Positions 15,034 through 24,253 of a stretch of 64,000 nt of DNA are shown here, in pieces (position 1 is the stretch's first letter; the number at the start of each line of letters is the position of its first letter). Made by a program: the position numbers and the translations under genes. Under the pieces are notes generated by a model. That model searched no databases. It was given only the letters and a program-made list of their open reading frames with translations, and was not told where the DNA came from. The DNA is from GWE2-42-39 sp942493345. GTDB taxonomy: Bacteria > Bacteroidota > Bacteroidia > Bacteroidales > Prolixibacteraceae. The stretch spans positions 4,030,001-4,094,000 of the forward strand of contig OW818695.1 of assembly GCA_942493345.1 (NCBI GenBank). The letters are read 5' to 3'.

Positions 15034-16272
15034 TTATTTGTTTTTTATATCGAATGCCATTAGTGCATTCCCGTGGCGAATGTAAAGTACTCCGTTACGA
15101 ATCACAGGATGTGAAAAATGTTCTTTCGTTCCTTTCTCAATTTTAAAAGATGAAACCGGATTCATTTTACCACCGGCAAAGCCAATAAGATGTACCTCTC
15201 CTTTGAAATTATAATAATACAACATCCTGTCGTCAGCAATAACAGAACCACTTCCAATTTTCAGGCTGTCGGTTAGCTCGCCGCTCGTGGCATCGGCACA
15301 TAACAAACCGGGTTTTACAGTTCCGCAACCATACAGATTGTTCGCAAGTTTGACAATGCCGCCCATATAGCTGTCGAATTTTTTATTGTTCCAAACTTGG
15401 GTAATTTGCAAACCATCGTCTGATAGTTGCAGTTTCACCCCGCCATTGCCATCGCCTGCAGCATAATAAATTGCCCCATCTTCGAATAGAACTGTATTGG
15501 CATGGGTATCACCCATGCCGGGTTCCCGTTTCTCCGGCGATACATTGGTCTGCTCGTGCGACCAAAGCAGTTTCCCTGTTTTTGTATCAACACCCAATAA
15601 ATGGTAAGCTGAAAAAGTTACCAGAATTTTTCCCTGCGGAAGAGAAATCAAAAGCGGGCTATTATATCCTGAACGTTCTTTAAATCCTTCGTTCGACCAG
15701 AGTAGTTTTCCTGTAAAACGATTCATGGCAACCACATTATAAACAGGCCCTCCGGCGGTCCAGAAAATTTTATCGCCATCAATAACCGGAGCTTCAGCAT
15801 GACCAAACATCGGGGATTCAGCCTGAAAATCATCGATAAACTTTTTCGACCAAAGGGTTTCTCCCGTTTTGGCGCTAATGCAAAAAAGATTTCCCATTCC
15901 TGAGCCAACATAAATCAGGTCATCTGCCACTGTTGGAGTTGATCTTGCACCAGGAAACGACTTTGTCCACTCCTTATCGTAGGCAACTTTCCATATCTGT
16001 TTTCCGTTCAGATCGAACTTAAAAAGGTTGGCAAGGCTGTCGATCTCCCCGGTAATGTACAGGGCATCGTCGGTAACCGTCGGCGAAGCATATCCATTGC
16101 CTATTTCACCGGTTTCCCAAATTAACTGAGGCCCTTTTTCAGGCCATGTTTTTAAAAGGTTTTTTTCTCGATAAATTCCGTCGCGATTTTCACCCCGCCA
16201 CTGATAAATTTTTGTCTGGGTACAGGATGAAATGAGTAGAATAACTGTCAGGGATAAAAATAATGGTTTCAT
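15034..16272 (-). CDS. PQQ-like beta-propeller lipoprotein
   Basis: A 412-residue propeller with a lipoprotein signal (ILLISSC, Cys at about 17), so it is probably anchored in the outer or inner membrane. QWRGENRDGIYREKNLLKTWPEKGPQLIW opens the propeller, and blade motifs SAKTGETLW, NRFTGKLLW and DTKTGKLLW are the tryptophan-docking type. It is the third such protein in the window but lies outside the redox cluster and is more like the stand-alone family found in Planctomycetota and Bacteroidota. BamB is a structural relative, but bam genes are elsewhere here. Function unknown. Confidence 0.82.
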   Translation of the reverse strand: MKPLFLSLTVILLISSCTQTKIYQWRGENRDGIYREKNLLKTWPEKGPQLIWETGEIGNGYASPTVTDDALYITGEIDSLANLFKFDLNGKQIWKVAYDKEWTKSFPGARSTPTVADDLIYVGSGMGNLFCISAKTGETLWSKKFIDDFQAESPMFGHAEAPVIDGDKIFWTAGGPVYNVVAMNRFTGKLLWSNEGFKERSGYNSPLLISLPQGKILVTFSAYHLLGVDTKTGKLLWSHEQTNVSPEKREPGMGDTHANTVLFEDGAIYYAAGDGNGGVKLQLSDDGLQITQVWNNKKFDSYMGGIVKLANNLYGCGTVKPGLLCADATSGELTDSLKIGSGSVIADDRMLYYYNFKGEVHLIGFAGGKMNPVSSFKIEKGTKEHFSHPVIRNGVLYIRHGNALMAFDIKNK

Positions 16273-16358
16273 GAATTACATTTTTTCAATAAGAGTATCG
16301 CCTATTGCAGGTTTATTACAGTTATGATACTTAAATTGAAAAAATAACAAATTAATGT

Positions 16359-17495
16359 TCAGAACAGTTGCGAAAGTTCTTTTTGGAAAATGCGATACCG
16401 TTTATAGACTTTTCCTTCCAGTTTTTCCATCTCTGCCCGAACCTTGTGGTTGTATTCCAGTTCGAGATGGGAATCAATGGTTGATTTTCCCATTTGCCGG
16501 GCCGACTGAAGCATTTTTATTCCCATCATCACATCCAGTCCGCGCCCCCGGTAATCGGGAGCAATTGCGCCAAGCAGCAAATTAAGCTGTTTCGATTTCC
16601 GCGCTGCAAGAAGCACCTGAAATATTCCCAAAGGAATTAATTTTCCCTTGCATTTTTGAATTCCTTTACTGATATCAGCCATTCCGATTACAAACGCAAC
16701 AGGTTCAATCTCTGCATTGACTACCACTTTCACAAATCGGGGATTGATCAGATATAAATAGCGGTTGGCAATATCGTCCATTTCAGCCTCGGTATAAGGA
16801 ACAAAGCCGTAAATCTCATGAAAAGTTTTATTTATCAGATGAAAAACCGGCCGGATAAATGGCCTGACTTTTTTCCGGGAAGTAAACTCCATCAATTTCA
16901 ATTCGCTGTTCTTTTGAGAAAAGCGTTCATTTATCTTTTGATAAAATTCGGGGATTTGTTCAGGAACCGGTATCTGGTAAACAACCAGATCGACTTCTTT
17001 TCTGAAATTTTCGTCTTCCAGTAATTGCGACTGGTATGGAAAATTACAGTTCGATGCAATGACTACCGGTTTATCGAACCCTTCGACTAGCATTCCCTGC
17101 GGATCTTTGTCGGAAAAAGCAAGCGGCCCCACCAACTTTTGCATTCCTTTTTCCCTTGCCCAATTTTCAACCTCCGAAAGCAGGGCATGCGCCACTTCCC
17201 GATCATTATACGTTTCCATATATGCGAAACGGCCGTTCAGCTCCCGGTTGATCTCATTGTATTTATGGCTGATCAAGCCCATTATACGCCCGACAGCTTT
17301 TCCATCTTTCCAGGCCAGCAGCAAAATATGCTCACAATTCCTGAATGATTTGTTTTTTGTTGGATCGAAATACTCCCATTCGTCCATGTAAATTGGAGGT
17401 ACCCAATTGGTGTGGTTTTTATGAATTTCAGAAGGGAGAAAGATAAAATTTTTCAGTTCCTGCTTTGACGAAACTTCCCGGATTTCAACAGCCAT
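16359..17495 (-). CDS. GNAT-fold acetyltransferase-like protein
   Basis: A 378-residue soluble protein of a family widespread in Bacteroidota and often annotated only as N-acetyltransferase. The N-terminal half has NWVPPIYMDEWEYFDPTKN and AWKDGKAVGRIMGLI. The C-terminal half has LLLGAIAPDYRGRGLDVMMGIKMLQSARQMG, whose RGRGLD is the acetyl-CoA-binding pyrophosphate loop of GNAT enzymes, then SHLELEYNHKVRAEMEKLEGKVYKRYRIF. Two GNAT-like lobes may be present. The substrate is unknown and neighbours are unrelated. Confidence 0.75.
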   Translation of the reverse strand: MAVEIREVSSKQELKNFIFLPSEIHKNHTNWVPPIYMDEWEYFDPTKNKSFRNCEHILLLAWKDGKAVGRIMGLISHKYNEINRELNGRFAYMETYNDREVAHALLSEVENWAREKGMQKLVGPLAFSDKDPQGMLVEGFDKPVVIASNCNFPYQSQLLEDENFRKEVDLVVYQIPVPEQIPEFYQKINERFSQKNSELKLMEFTSRKKVRPFIRPVFHLINKTFHEIYGFVPYTEAEMDDIANRYLYLINPRFVKVVVNAEIEPVAFVIGMADISKGIQKCKGKLIPLGIFQVLLAARKSKQLNLLLGAIAPDYRGRGLDVMMGIKMLQSARQMGKSTIDSHLELEYNHKVRAEMEKLEGKVYKRYRIFQKELSQLF

Positions 17496-17577
17496 ACTAT
17501 CTTTTCGGTTATTTGAAGCAATTTATTCATTTTTAGGAATGAACAAACAGGATATGTTTTAAAAAAGAAAATTGCTA

Positions 17578-18225
17578 TTATATTCTGAAAGATGAACCTG
17601 CGCTGAATTGAATAAAAGAGTATCTAGCTGATTCAGTAATTAAAAACGGGAGCTGTACTTTTCTTTTCCATTCTTCGTAACTAACCAGCATATCATTGGC
17701 AAGTTTATCAGCCTTTTCTTTCGATCCGAGCAATTCAACAATGGTCAGCGCAAATTGCAATGCAGCGCCAATTCCTCTTCCGGTAATAATATTCCCGGAA
17801 ACAACAACGGGGTCAGATTTGATGTTTGCCCCGGCCAGATAGCTTTCAAATCCCGGGTAACAAACGACATCTTTATTTTTCAGAAGGCCCATATTTCCAA
17901 AAATCAAGGGGGCGGCGCAAATGGCGGCCAACAGTTTTCCTTGTTGATTAAATTTTGTTATTTCTTGCTTCAAGCCTTCATGGTCGTTCAGGTTTTTGGC
18001 TCCGGGCATTCCCCCGGGTAAAATAATCATATCGAATGCCGTGTAGTCAGCTTCTTCAAAAAGCTGGTTGGCCAGTACGATTATTTGACGGGCCCCGGTG
18101 ACATTTATATTGCCCGACACAGAGATTGTTACCGTGTCGAACTCCGCCCGTCGCAGAACATCGATAATGGTAATGGCTTCAATTTCTTCGAATCCTTCGG
18201 CTAAATGAACAGCTATACGTTTCAT
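17578..18225 (-). CDS. DJ-1/PfpI family protein
   Basis: A 215-residue cytoplasmic protein of the DJ-1/YajL branch. VHLAEGFEEIEAIT is the N-terminal strand with the conserved Glu, and LAAICAAPLIFG carries the nucleophile-elbow cysteine. Family roles claimed include glyoxalase III, protein deglycase or chaperone. These are debated, so no specific reaction is assigned. Family members usually end about 185-190 residues in. Here roughly 25 extra residues follow EEWKRKVQLP, including a Ser/Phe-rich tail, and may result from loss of the original stop. Confidence 0.87.
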   Translation of the reverse strand: MKRIAVHLAEGFEEIEAITIIDVLRRAEFDTVTISVSGNINVTGARQIIVLANQLFEEADYTAFDMIILPGGMPGAKNLNDHEGLKQEITKFNQQGKLLAAICAAPLIFGNMGLLKNKDVVCYPGFESYLAGANIKSDPVVVSGNIITGRGIGAALQFALTIVELLGSKEKADKLANDMLVSYEEWKRKVQLPFLITESARYSFIQFSAGSSFRI

Positions 18226-18263
18226 AATCGTGTGTTTTTTGTATAAAAATACAGATTATTGCA

Positions 18264-18301
18264 TATAAAAATGACCTGCCAGACGACAAGTCATTTTTAT
18301 A
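18264..18301 (-). terminator. Strand-specific terminator of the ECF sigma gene
   Basis: Arms 18264-18280 and 18285-18301 surround a 4-base loop. As DNA only the outer 12 pairs are perfect, but in minus-strand RNA two of the inner mismatches become G-U pairs, giving a continuous 17-pair stem. The right arm ends in U-rich sequence. This orientation fits termination of the sigma factor gene that ends at 18324. Confidence 0.75.
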
Positions 18302-18323
18302 CACGATATGATCTACCAATAAA

Positions 18324-18830
18324 CTAGTTTGCAAATTCTTTCAACGTTTTTTCAAGTTTCTTCCTGGTAAAGAAAATCCTGCTTTTAACAGTGCCGAGCG
18401 GAAGCTCCAAATGTTCAGCAATTTCTTTGTATTTGTAACCGTCAAGGAACATCGTGAAAGGAACACGGTATTCATCTTCCAGCTCATTTATACTCTTTGA
18501 AATTTCTTTTGAATTGTATAACGATTCCGGAGATGGATAAATTTTATCTTTCGAAAATTTCAAATGAAATTCATTGTTGGCTCCGTCAAACGTATTTTTC
18601 GATTTCACATTCCTGCGATAATTATTAATGAATGTGTTTTTCATGATCGTATAAATCCATGCTTTAAAATTGGTGTTCTGCGCGAATTTATCACGATATG
18701 TGAGCGCTTTGAGCAATGTTTCCTGACGGAGATCCTGTGCTTTTTCCTGATCTGATGTCAAACTAAGGGCGTAAAATAACAACTTGTCCTGTAGCCCCAA
18801 TAATGCGTTGTTGAACTGAAGTTGTGTCAT
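18324..18830 (-). CDS. ECF-type RNA polymerase sigma factor
   Basis: A 168-residue sigma-70 family factor (start at 18830, MTQLQFNN; an upstream start at 18884 would add 18 poorly conserved residues). Region 2 is LTSDQEKAQDLRQETLLKALTYRDKF..NFKAWIYTIMKNTFINNYRR, and region 4 is VPFTMFLDGYKYKEIAEHLELPLGTVKSRIFFTRKKL, a helix-turn-helix. No anti-sigma factor is encoded next to it, unlike FecI/FecR pairs, so control may be transcriptional or by a distant partner. The divergent neighbour is a TonB-dependent receptor, but a regulatory link is only a guess. Confidence 0.9.
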   Translation of the reverse strand: MTQLQFNNALLGLQDKLLFYALSLTSDQEKAQDLRQETLLKALTYRDKFAQNTNFKAWIYTIMKNTFINNYRRNVKSKNTFDGANNEFHLKFSKDKIYPSPESLYNSKEISKSINELEDEYRVPFTMFLDGYKYKEIAEHLELPLGTVKSRIFFTRKKLEKTLKEFAN

Positions 18831-19153
18831 GGCGTCATGTTTTATATTAATTATTGTTTTCCAAATATACTTATTAGCGCACACATAAAAAAGATTTTAA
18901 TATCTTTTAATGTTTGATTTTTTTTATTGCTGATAAAGAAAATTTATAACTCAGATATAACTCTCTTATAATTAATGGCTAATACGTATTAAAATAGAAA
19001 TAGGATTGAAACTTCAGGAATGTTCTTAAACAAAAAAGTATATGTTTTACAATCTCCTTTTTTCAATATTTATTTTGTATTTTATAGATAGCCTCCTTAA
19101 AATATCCTTCAGTTTCTTAATAATCTGTACATTTGGCGCACTTCATCACATAG
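18831..19153. other. Divergent intergenic region between sigma factor and receptor genes
   Basis: About 320 AT-rich bases without a gene. TACATTTG at 19128-19135 matches the -7 consensus and would start the receptor mRNA close to its ATG at 19154, though no good -33 TTTG is present at 19 bases. I looked for a cobalamin riboswitch, since the receptor resembles BtuB, and saw none. Confidence 0.5.
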
Positions 19154-21202
19154 ATGACAATGAAACAAAAATTAAAACAACAAGAGGCTGAAATATTTAC
19201 TTTTAAGCGCTGGGGTGGTAAAAATTATTCATTGTTTCGGGCATTAAGAAAAGAGGTAAAAATTGGCGTTTTACTTGCCATTTACACCTATGTTTCCATT
19301 CCTGAAGCAGTTTTTGCCCAATCCGACAGTTTGAAAGCAGGTATGGAGTTAAATCTCAATGAGATTGAGGTTAGCGCCCAAAGAGCACCTGTTACGTTCT
19401 CGCAGGTGGCACGGATTATTTCCGTAATCGAGAGAGACGAAATTGAGGCTGCCCCCGTGCAGAGTATTCAGGAACTTCTGGAATACGCCCTTAGTGTTGA
19501 TGTCAGGCAAAGAGGCGTACACGGAGTTCAGGCCGACGTTTCGGTTCGCGGCGGTTCGTTCGACCAGACATTAATTCTTCTCAATGGCATCAATCTTTCC
19601 GATCCCCAAACAGGCCACCACAATTTCAACCTTCCGGTCAGTTTAAAAAACATTTCCCGCATCGAGATTCTCGAAGGGCCGGCTGCTCGTGTTTACGGAC
19701 CAAATGCTTTCTCCGGAGCCATTAATATTATTACCGGTGAAGGCGAAGGAAAATCGGTAAAAGCGGATGTACTGGCCGGACAACACAATCTGCTGGACTG
19801 GAATGTTGCCGGAAATTTGCAAACAGGCAACCTGAACCAGTTTGTGGCAGTTAATTCTATTTCCTCGGACGGTTACACTGATAACACCGATTTCGAAAAC
19901 CGAAATGTGTTTTATCAGGGACAATTAAAAACCGAGCCGGGAAAGCTGGATGTACAGTTTGGTTATACTGAAAAAGGATTTGGCGCAAATAGTTTTTACA
20001 CGCCCAAATATCCGAACCAGTACGAAGCTACAAAAACCACTTTTGCATCGGTAAAAATGGAAACCGGCAAGCAGTTGCATTTTACACCAGCGCTTTACTG
20101 GCGCCGTCACCAGGACCGGTTTGAATTACTCAGGGGAAACACGACGGACTATTGTAATTATCACCTGACCGATGTGTTCGGAAGTAACCTGAATGCCTGG
20201 TTCAGTTCTAAATTCGGAAAAACGGCTTTTGGCGTGGAGTTCCGTTCGGAAAATATCTGGAGCAACAACCTGGGCGAAGCGCTTTCGGAACCCATTGATA
20301 TTCCCGGCGAAGGCGGACATTTCTTTACCAAATCCCATTCGCGCACGCACCTGTCCTACTTTGCCGAACATTCGGTGTATTTGCAGAAATTCAGTGTTTC
20401 GGCAGGCGCCATGGCCAACTGGATTTCCGATTTGAATTTCGATTGGAACATTTATCCCGGTGTTGACATGGCTTACCAGATCAACGACTGGTTCAAAATA
20501 TATTCATCGTTCAATACCTCCATGCGGATGCCAACTTTCACCGACCTGTATTACAACGGACCAACCAATGCCGGGAACCCAAACCTGAAGCCGGAAAAAT
20601 CGTCGGCTATTGAAGGTGGAATAAAATACAATTCGTCTGCAATACAGGGCCATTTGGATGTTTTTTACAGAAAAGGGAAAGACATTATCGACTGGGTGCG
20701 TACCAGCGAAAACTTGAAATGGGAAACAAAAAACCTGACTGAAATTTCTTCAACAGGCATTGAAACCCAAATCCAGGTTCTGCCCGAAAAACTATTTCAA
20801 CATCCTTTGTTTCTGAAAAAACTGAGCCTGAATTATTCGTACATCAAACTCAATAAAGGAGAAAACAATTTCTATTCGAATTACATTCTTGATAACCTGA
20901 AACACAAGTTTGACGTAACCCTTTATCATTCAATATGGGAACAAATGGGCGCCAACTGGCAGGTAAGCTGGCAGGATAGAAACGGAACCTATACAAAATT
21001 CAGTAATGGCAACTATACCGGTGAAGTTGAGTACGATCCGTTCTGGCTGGTTAACCTGAAACTATTCTGGAAAAATAAAAACATGGAAATATACTCGGTA
21101 GTTTCCAACTTGCTAGATGCCCAATACAATGATTATGGGAACATCAGCCAACCCGGGCGCTGGATTAGCTTTGGAGTGAGTTACCAGTTCAATTTTAAGT
21201 AA
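19154..21202 (+). CDS. TonB-dependent outer-membrane receptor (BtuB-like)
   Basis: A 682-residue receptor. A charged N-terminal extension of about 30 residues precedes the hydrophobic signal (VGVLLAIYTYVS-like, ending VFAQ near 56). The plug spans about 65-195: NEIEVSAQRAPV, VDVRQRGVHGVQADVSVRGGSFDQTLILLNG, DPQTGHHNFNLP, RIEILEGPAARVYGPNAFSGAINIIT. The beta-barrel runs to the C-terminal Phe-rich strand (GRWISFGVSYQFNFK). There is no carboxypeptidase-like N-domain and no SusD partner, which favours small ligands such as cobalamin or a metal chelate over glycans. The ligand cannot be set from sequence alone. Confidence 0.88.
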   Translation: MTMKQKLKQQEAEIFTFKRWGGKNYSLFRALRKEVKIGVLLAIYTYVSIPEAVFAQSDSLKAGMELNLNEIEVSAQRAPVTFSQVARIISVIERDEIEAAPVQSIQELLEYALSVDVRQRGVHGVQADVSVRGGSFDQTLILLNGINLSDPQTGHHNFNLPVSLKNISRIEILEGPAARVYGPNAFSGAINIITGEGEGKSVKADVLAGQHNLLDWNVAGNLQTGNLNQFVAVNSISSDGYTDNTDFENRNVFYQGQLKTEPGKLDVQFGYTEKGFGANSFYTPKYPNQYEATKTTFASVKMETGKQLHFTPALYWRRHQDRFELLRGNTTDYCNYHLTDVFGSNLNAWFSSKFGKTAFGVEFRSENIWSNNLGEALSEPIDIPGEGGHFFTKSHSRTHLSYFAEHSVYLQKFSVSAGAMANWISDLNFDWNIYPGVDMAYQINDWFKIYSSFNTSMRMPTFTDLYYNGPTNAGNPNLKPEKSSAIEGGIKYNSSAIQGHLDVFYRKGKDIIDWVRTSENLKWETKNLTEISSTGIETQIQVLPEKLFQHPLFLKKLSLNYSYIKLNKGENNFYSNYILDNLKHKFDVTLYHSIWEQMGANWQVSWQDRNGTYTKFSNGNYTGEVEYDPFWLVNLKLFWKNKNMEIYSVVSNLLDAQYNDYGNISQPGRWISFGVSYQFNFK

Positions 21203-21295
21203 TTCAAGATATTTATGGAAAAACAGAGGGGTTTTTACTGTTTTTTTTATTTCAGGAAAATAATATCTTCGCAGTCGGTTTAAAAAAACAATGAA

Positions 21296-21718
21296 ATGTT
21301 AAAAGGAATAGTAGCAATTAGCGGACAACCCGGCTTATTTAAAGTAATCTCGGAAGCGAAAAACAGTGTTATTGTTGAATCGCTGTTAACCGGGAAAAGA
21401 ATGCCAACTTACTCAACTTCGAAAATCAGTTCACTGGGAGATATCGCAGTTTTCACTCAAACAGAAGAAATTAATTTAAAAGAAGTATTTAAAAATATTG
21501 CCAGACTGGTTGAAGAAGGAAAATCATTCGATACAAAAGCTTCGGGTGATGATCTGAAAAAATATTTTGAAGAAATCCTGCCCGAATACGATCGCGACAA
21601 GGTTTATACTTCGGATATGAAAAAAATAATTGTGTGGTATACCCTTTTGAAAGAAAAGGATTTGCTCGACTTGTCGGATGACGAAGAGCCGGACACTGAA
21701 AAAAATGAACAAGAATAG
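21296..21718 (+). CDS. DUF5606 protein
   Basis: A 140-residue cytoplasmic protein typical of Bacteroidota. MLKGIVAISGQPGLFKVISEAKNSVIVESL forms a small beta-barrel-like N-terminal part. GKRMPTYSTSKISSLGDIAVFT and a helical segment with LKKYFEEILPEYDRDKVYTSDMKKIIVWYTLL follow, then an acidic tail. Function is unknown. It is a single gene between a receptor and a shared terminator. Confidence 0.85.
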   Translation: MLKGIVAISGQPGLFKVISEAKNSVIVESLLTGKRMPTYSTSKISSLGDIAVFTQTEEINLKEVFKNIARLVEEGKSFDTKASGDDLKKYFEEILPEYDRDKVYTSDMKKIIVWYTLLKEKDLLDLSDDEEPDTEKNEQE

Positions 21719-21728
21719 AGAAAAGCAG

Positions 21729-21756
21729 GTCATGCCTCAGGGCATGACTTTTTTTT
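21729..21756. terminator. Shared terminator of two convergent genes
   Basis: GTCATGCC (21729-21736), loop TCAG, GGCATGAC (21741-21748), then eight T on the plus strand and an A run upstream that gives a T run on the minus strand. The stop codon of the convergent receptor gene (21737-21739) lies in the loop, so its last residues (KKVMP) are encoded by the terminator itself. Confidence 0.85.
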
Positions 21757-24157
21757 CAATTTTCACTGTAAAAACAGGAATCATCCCGAAACTTTTGGTA
21801 TCGCGTGTTACTACCTGTTGATTTAAGAAATAAAACCTTCGCTTCAGTATATTTTCAATATTTAGTATATTCTGAATGTCGGCCATAAAAGTCCAGGCAA
21901 GTTTTTGTTTATTCAAACGATAACTTACCCCGAAATCGATCCGTTGAAACGCGGGTAATTTATTTTCGTACGTTTTATTGGTGTTATAAACCAGCTTTCT
22001 TTGCTTTATACTTTCGTCTGTACTGACCGGTGTGTATCGAAATCCACCACGAAACAGCCCCCTCAATTTCAGGCCAAATGTATTTTGCCCGTACCTGCCC
22101 ATATTAAAATCCCTGCCACCAACAACATTCATCACATAATTGGTATTGTAAAATGTATTGTACCAGACATTGCTCCCCGTTTTATATTTCGAATCGAACA
22201 ATGAAGCGGTTACCAGAAAAAAATAGTTGTCTGAGAATAGCTTTTCAAGGGTAAGTTCAACACCTTTATTCATCCCATATCCCTTGTTTTCCAATGTAAC
22301 ATCGGGCAACCCGTACGACAGGTTCAAAACCGAATACAGACTGTTGTCGTTTTTGTTGACCGGCACATCAAACAAATATTGGAAATAAGTTTCAGCCCCA
22401 AATTGAAAATGATTTCCAAAGTTTTTATTGTAACCCAAGGTCAGGTGGAATGCTTTAGTGGTTTTAATGCCTCTATTTAAAGCGACCCGTTCTGTTTTCG
22501 AAATTTTCACCATGTAATTATATACTGAAAAAGGTTCGATATGTGAATGAATTCCGCTGCCAAAACTAAGCGACTGATCCTTCGGAAGATGCAACAAAAG
22601 GTTTATTCGAGGTTCAACTAAAAATTCGTTGTTAATGCCCGATGCCATAAAATGAAGGCCTGGTGAAATCTCCAGTTGTCTGCCGGTTTGATATTTCCAC
22701 TGAATAAAAACGGAAGCGTACCAACCTTTATCTCTGGTATCCATTAACGTATCGTATGCGGCAAAGTTATTCAGTTGGTGGGCAAAAAGATCACCCCACA
22801 GGTAGTTGAATGTTCCTCCGAAACGGACTGAATGGCTGGCATTGAACTTGTGGTTGAAAAGCGAGGCAAACCGGAACGCCATGTATTCGTAATAATCGTA
22901 ATAGGTGGTTGTACGATGAAATGAAGTATCGATAATGCTGCTCTGGTTTGAATTAAAATCGTAGGTAAAAGCGGCCGTATTTCGCATATAGGTTTTGCTA
23001 TCAGGCAGGGACATGCTTTGTTTTATACCAAACACGGACATAGAATGACGCTCCGAAAATTCATCCATATCATAGCCCAGGCTTAATTTCTCGGCTCCGG
23101 AAGATGCAATATCGCCTGCCGTACTTTGGCCTCCAATGCAAAAAAAATCGAACGTACCAGCCGTTTCAGTTTTAAATGAACTTTTAGTTGCCCAGTCGGT
23201 AGTTTTTGGAGCAATACCCAGATTTTCGTCGTCAATAATATTGTATTTGGTGAGCAAACTAAAATCGGAATGGCGGTAATCGAACAAAAACGAATTTCCT
23301 TTTTCTTTATTGAAAGGCCCTTCAGCTGAAAATTCCAGCCCGAGGACACTTATTCCACCTGATATTTCGTAATTCTCGGTATTTCCTTTTCGGATAAAAA
23401 GGTCGAGTACACCGGAATAAGCATTCCCGTATTCAGAAGGAAATGAACCGGTAAAAAAGTCGAAACCGGAAAGCACATTGGTAGTAATGGCCGAATAGCC
23501 ACCACCGGTTGCACCCTGTCCACTCGAAAAATGGTTGGGATTCGGGATTTCAATCCCTTCGATACGCCACAAAACGCCACGCGGCGAATTTCCTCTGATG
23601 ACCAGTTCGTTACTGTCGTCGCTGTTACCTGAAGCAACTCCGGGAAAATTGGCTGCCATTCGCGAAGGATCGAAATATCCGCCGGCATATCGACCTGCAT
23701 CCTGGCTTTTCAGGCTTCGCACACTGACTGTTGCAACCGGATTGATGGCTCGTGTGTTTTCTGCTTTCACTAAAATTTCGTTGGCCTGATAAACTCGCTC
23801 TTCGAGCGGAACGTCAAGGATAACGGCTTTCCCCGTTCCAACCTGAACATCGCTCAATATTCGCGAATGATAACCAACATGGGTAAACGAAAGATTATGT
23901 CGCCCTACATTTACTTTCAGATTGAAACGCCCCAACGAATCGCTGGCACATCCAATAGTTGGGGTGCAGGTTTCACAACTGACATTCACCCCGACAAGAG
24001 GTTTCTGGCTCTCGCGGTCGAAAATTAGTCCCCTGATGGTTTGTCTGTAATCCTGTGCTGTTGCTGGTCCCGGCATAAATCCGGTGAAAATGCAAAATAT
24101 GCAAAAACCGAAAAAATGACCACTGAATTTGAGATTATGCCGGGTTCGTTGCTTCAT
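21737..24157 (-). CDS. TonB-dependent receptor with carboxypeptidase-like N-domain
   Basis: An 806-residue outer-membrane protein. After a signal peptide (ending TATAQ near 35) comes a carboxypeptidase-D-like domain (about 38-130: IRGLIFDRESQKPLVGVNV..DSLGRFNLKVNVGRHNLSFTHVGYHSRIL), a plug (SDDSNELVIRGNSPRGVLWRIEGIEIPNPNHFSS..FDFFTGSFPSEYGNAYSGVLDLFIRKG), and a barrel. A CETCTPTIGC stretch in the N-domain is unusual and could form a disulfide. No SusD or TonB genes are adjacent. Such orphan receptors in Bacteroidota have varied ligands, and none can be named here. Confidence 0.88.
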   Translation of the reverse strand: MKQRTRHNLKFSGHFFGFCIFCIFTGFMPGPATAQDYRQTIRGLIFDRESQKPLVGVNVSCETCTPTIGCASDSLGRFNLKVNVGRHNLSFTHVGYHSRILSDVQVGTGKAVILDVPLEERVYQANEILVKAENTRAINPVATVSVRSLKSQDAGRYAGGYFDPSRMAANFPGVASGNSDDSNELVIRGNSPRGVLWRIEGIEIPNPNHFSSGQGATGGGYSAITTNVLSGFDFFTGSFPSEYGNAYSGVLDLFIRKGNTENYEISGGISVLGLEFSAEGPFNKEKGNSFLFDYRHSDFSLLTKYNIIDDENLGIAPKTTDWATKSSFKTETAGTFDFFCIGGQSTAGDIASSGAEKLSLGYDMDEFSERHSMSVFGIKQSMSLPDSKTYMRNTAAFTYDFNSNQSSIIDTSFHRTTTYYDYYEYMAFRFASLFNHKFNASHSVRFGGTFNYLWGDLFAHQLNNFAAYDTLMDTRDKGWYASVFIQWKYQTGRQLEISPGLHFMASGINNEFLVEPRINLLLHLPKDQSLSFGSGIHSHIEPFSVYNYMVKISKTERVALNRGIKTTKAFHLTLGYNKNFGNHFQFGAETYFQYLFDVPVNKNDNSLYSVLNLSYGLPDVTLENKGYGMNKGVELTLEKLFSDNYFFLVTASLFDSKYKTGSNVWYNTFYNTNYVMNVVGGRDFNMGRYGQNTFGLKLRGLFRGGFRYTPVSTDESIKQRKLVYNTNKTYENKLPAFQRIDFGVSYRLNKQKLAWTFMADIQNILNIENILKRRFYFLNQQVVTRDTKSFGMIPVFTVKIEKKVMP

Positions 24158-24253
24158 GCCTGAAAATTAGCAAACATTTGAGAGATTTTTTCAGGAAGAA
24201 CGAAACGAACATCGAAATGTTTTTAGGGTCTTTATAAAATAGCGTTTTTGCTC

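Noticed and set aside
18901..19153. Cobalamin riboswitch before the BtuB-like receptor
   Set aside because: The region is AT-rich and has no B12-box-like sequence or extended stems.
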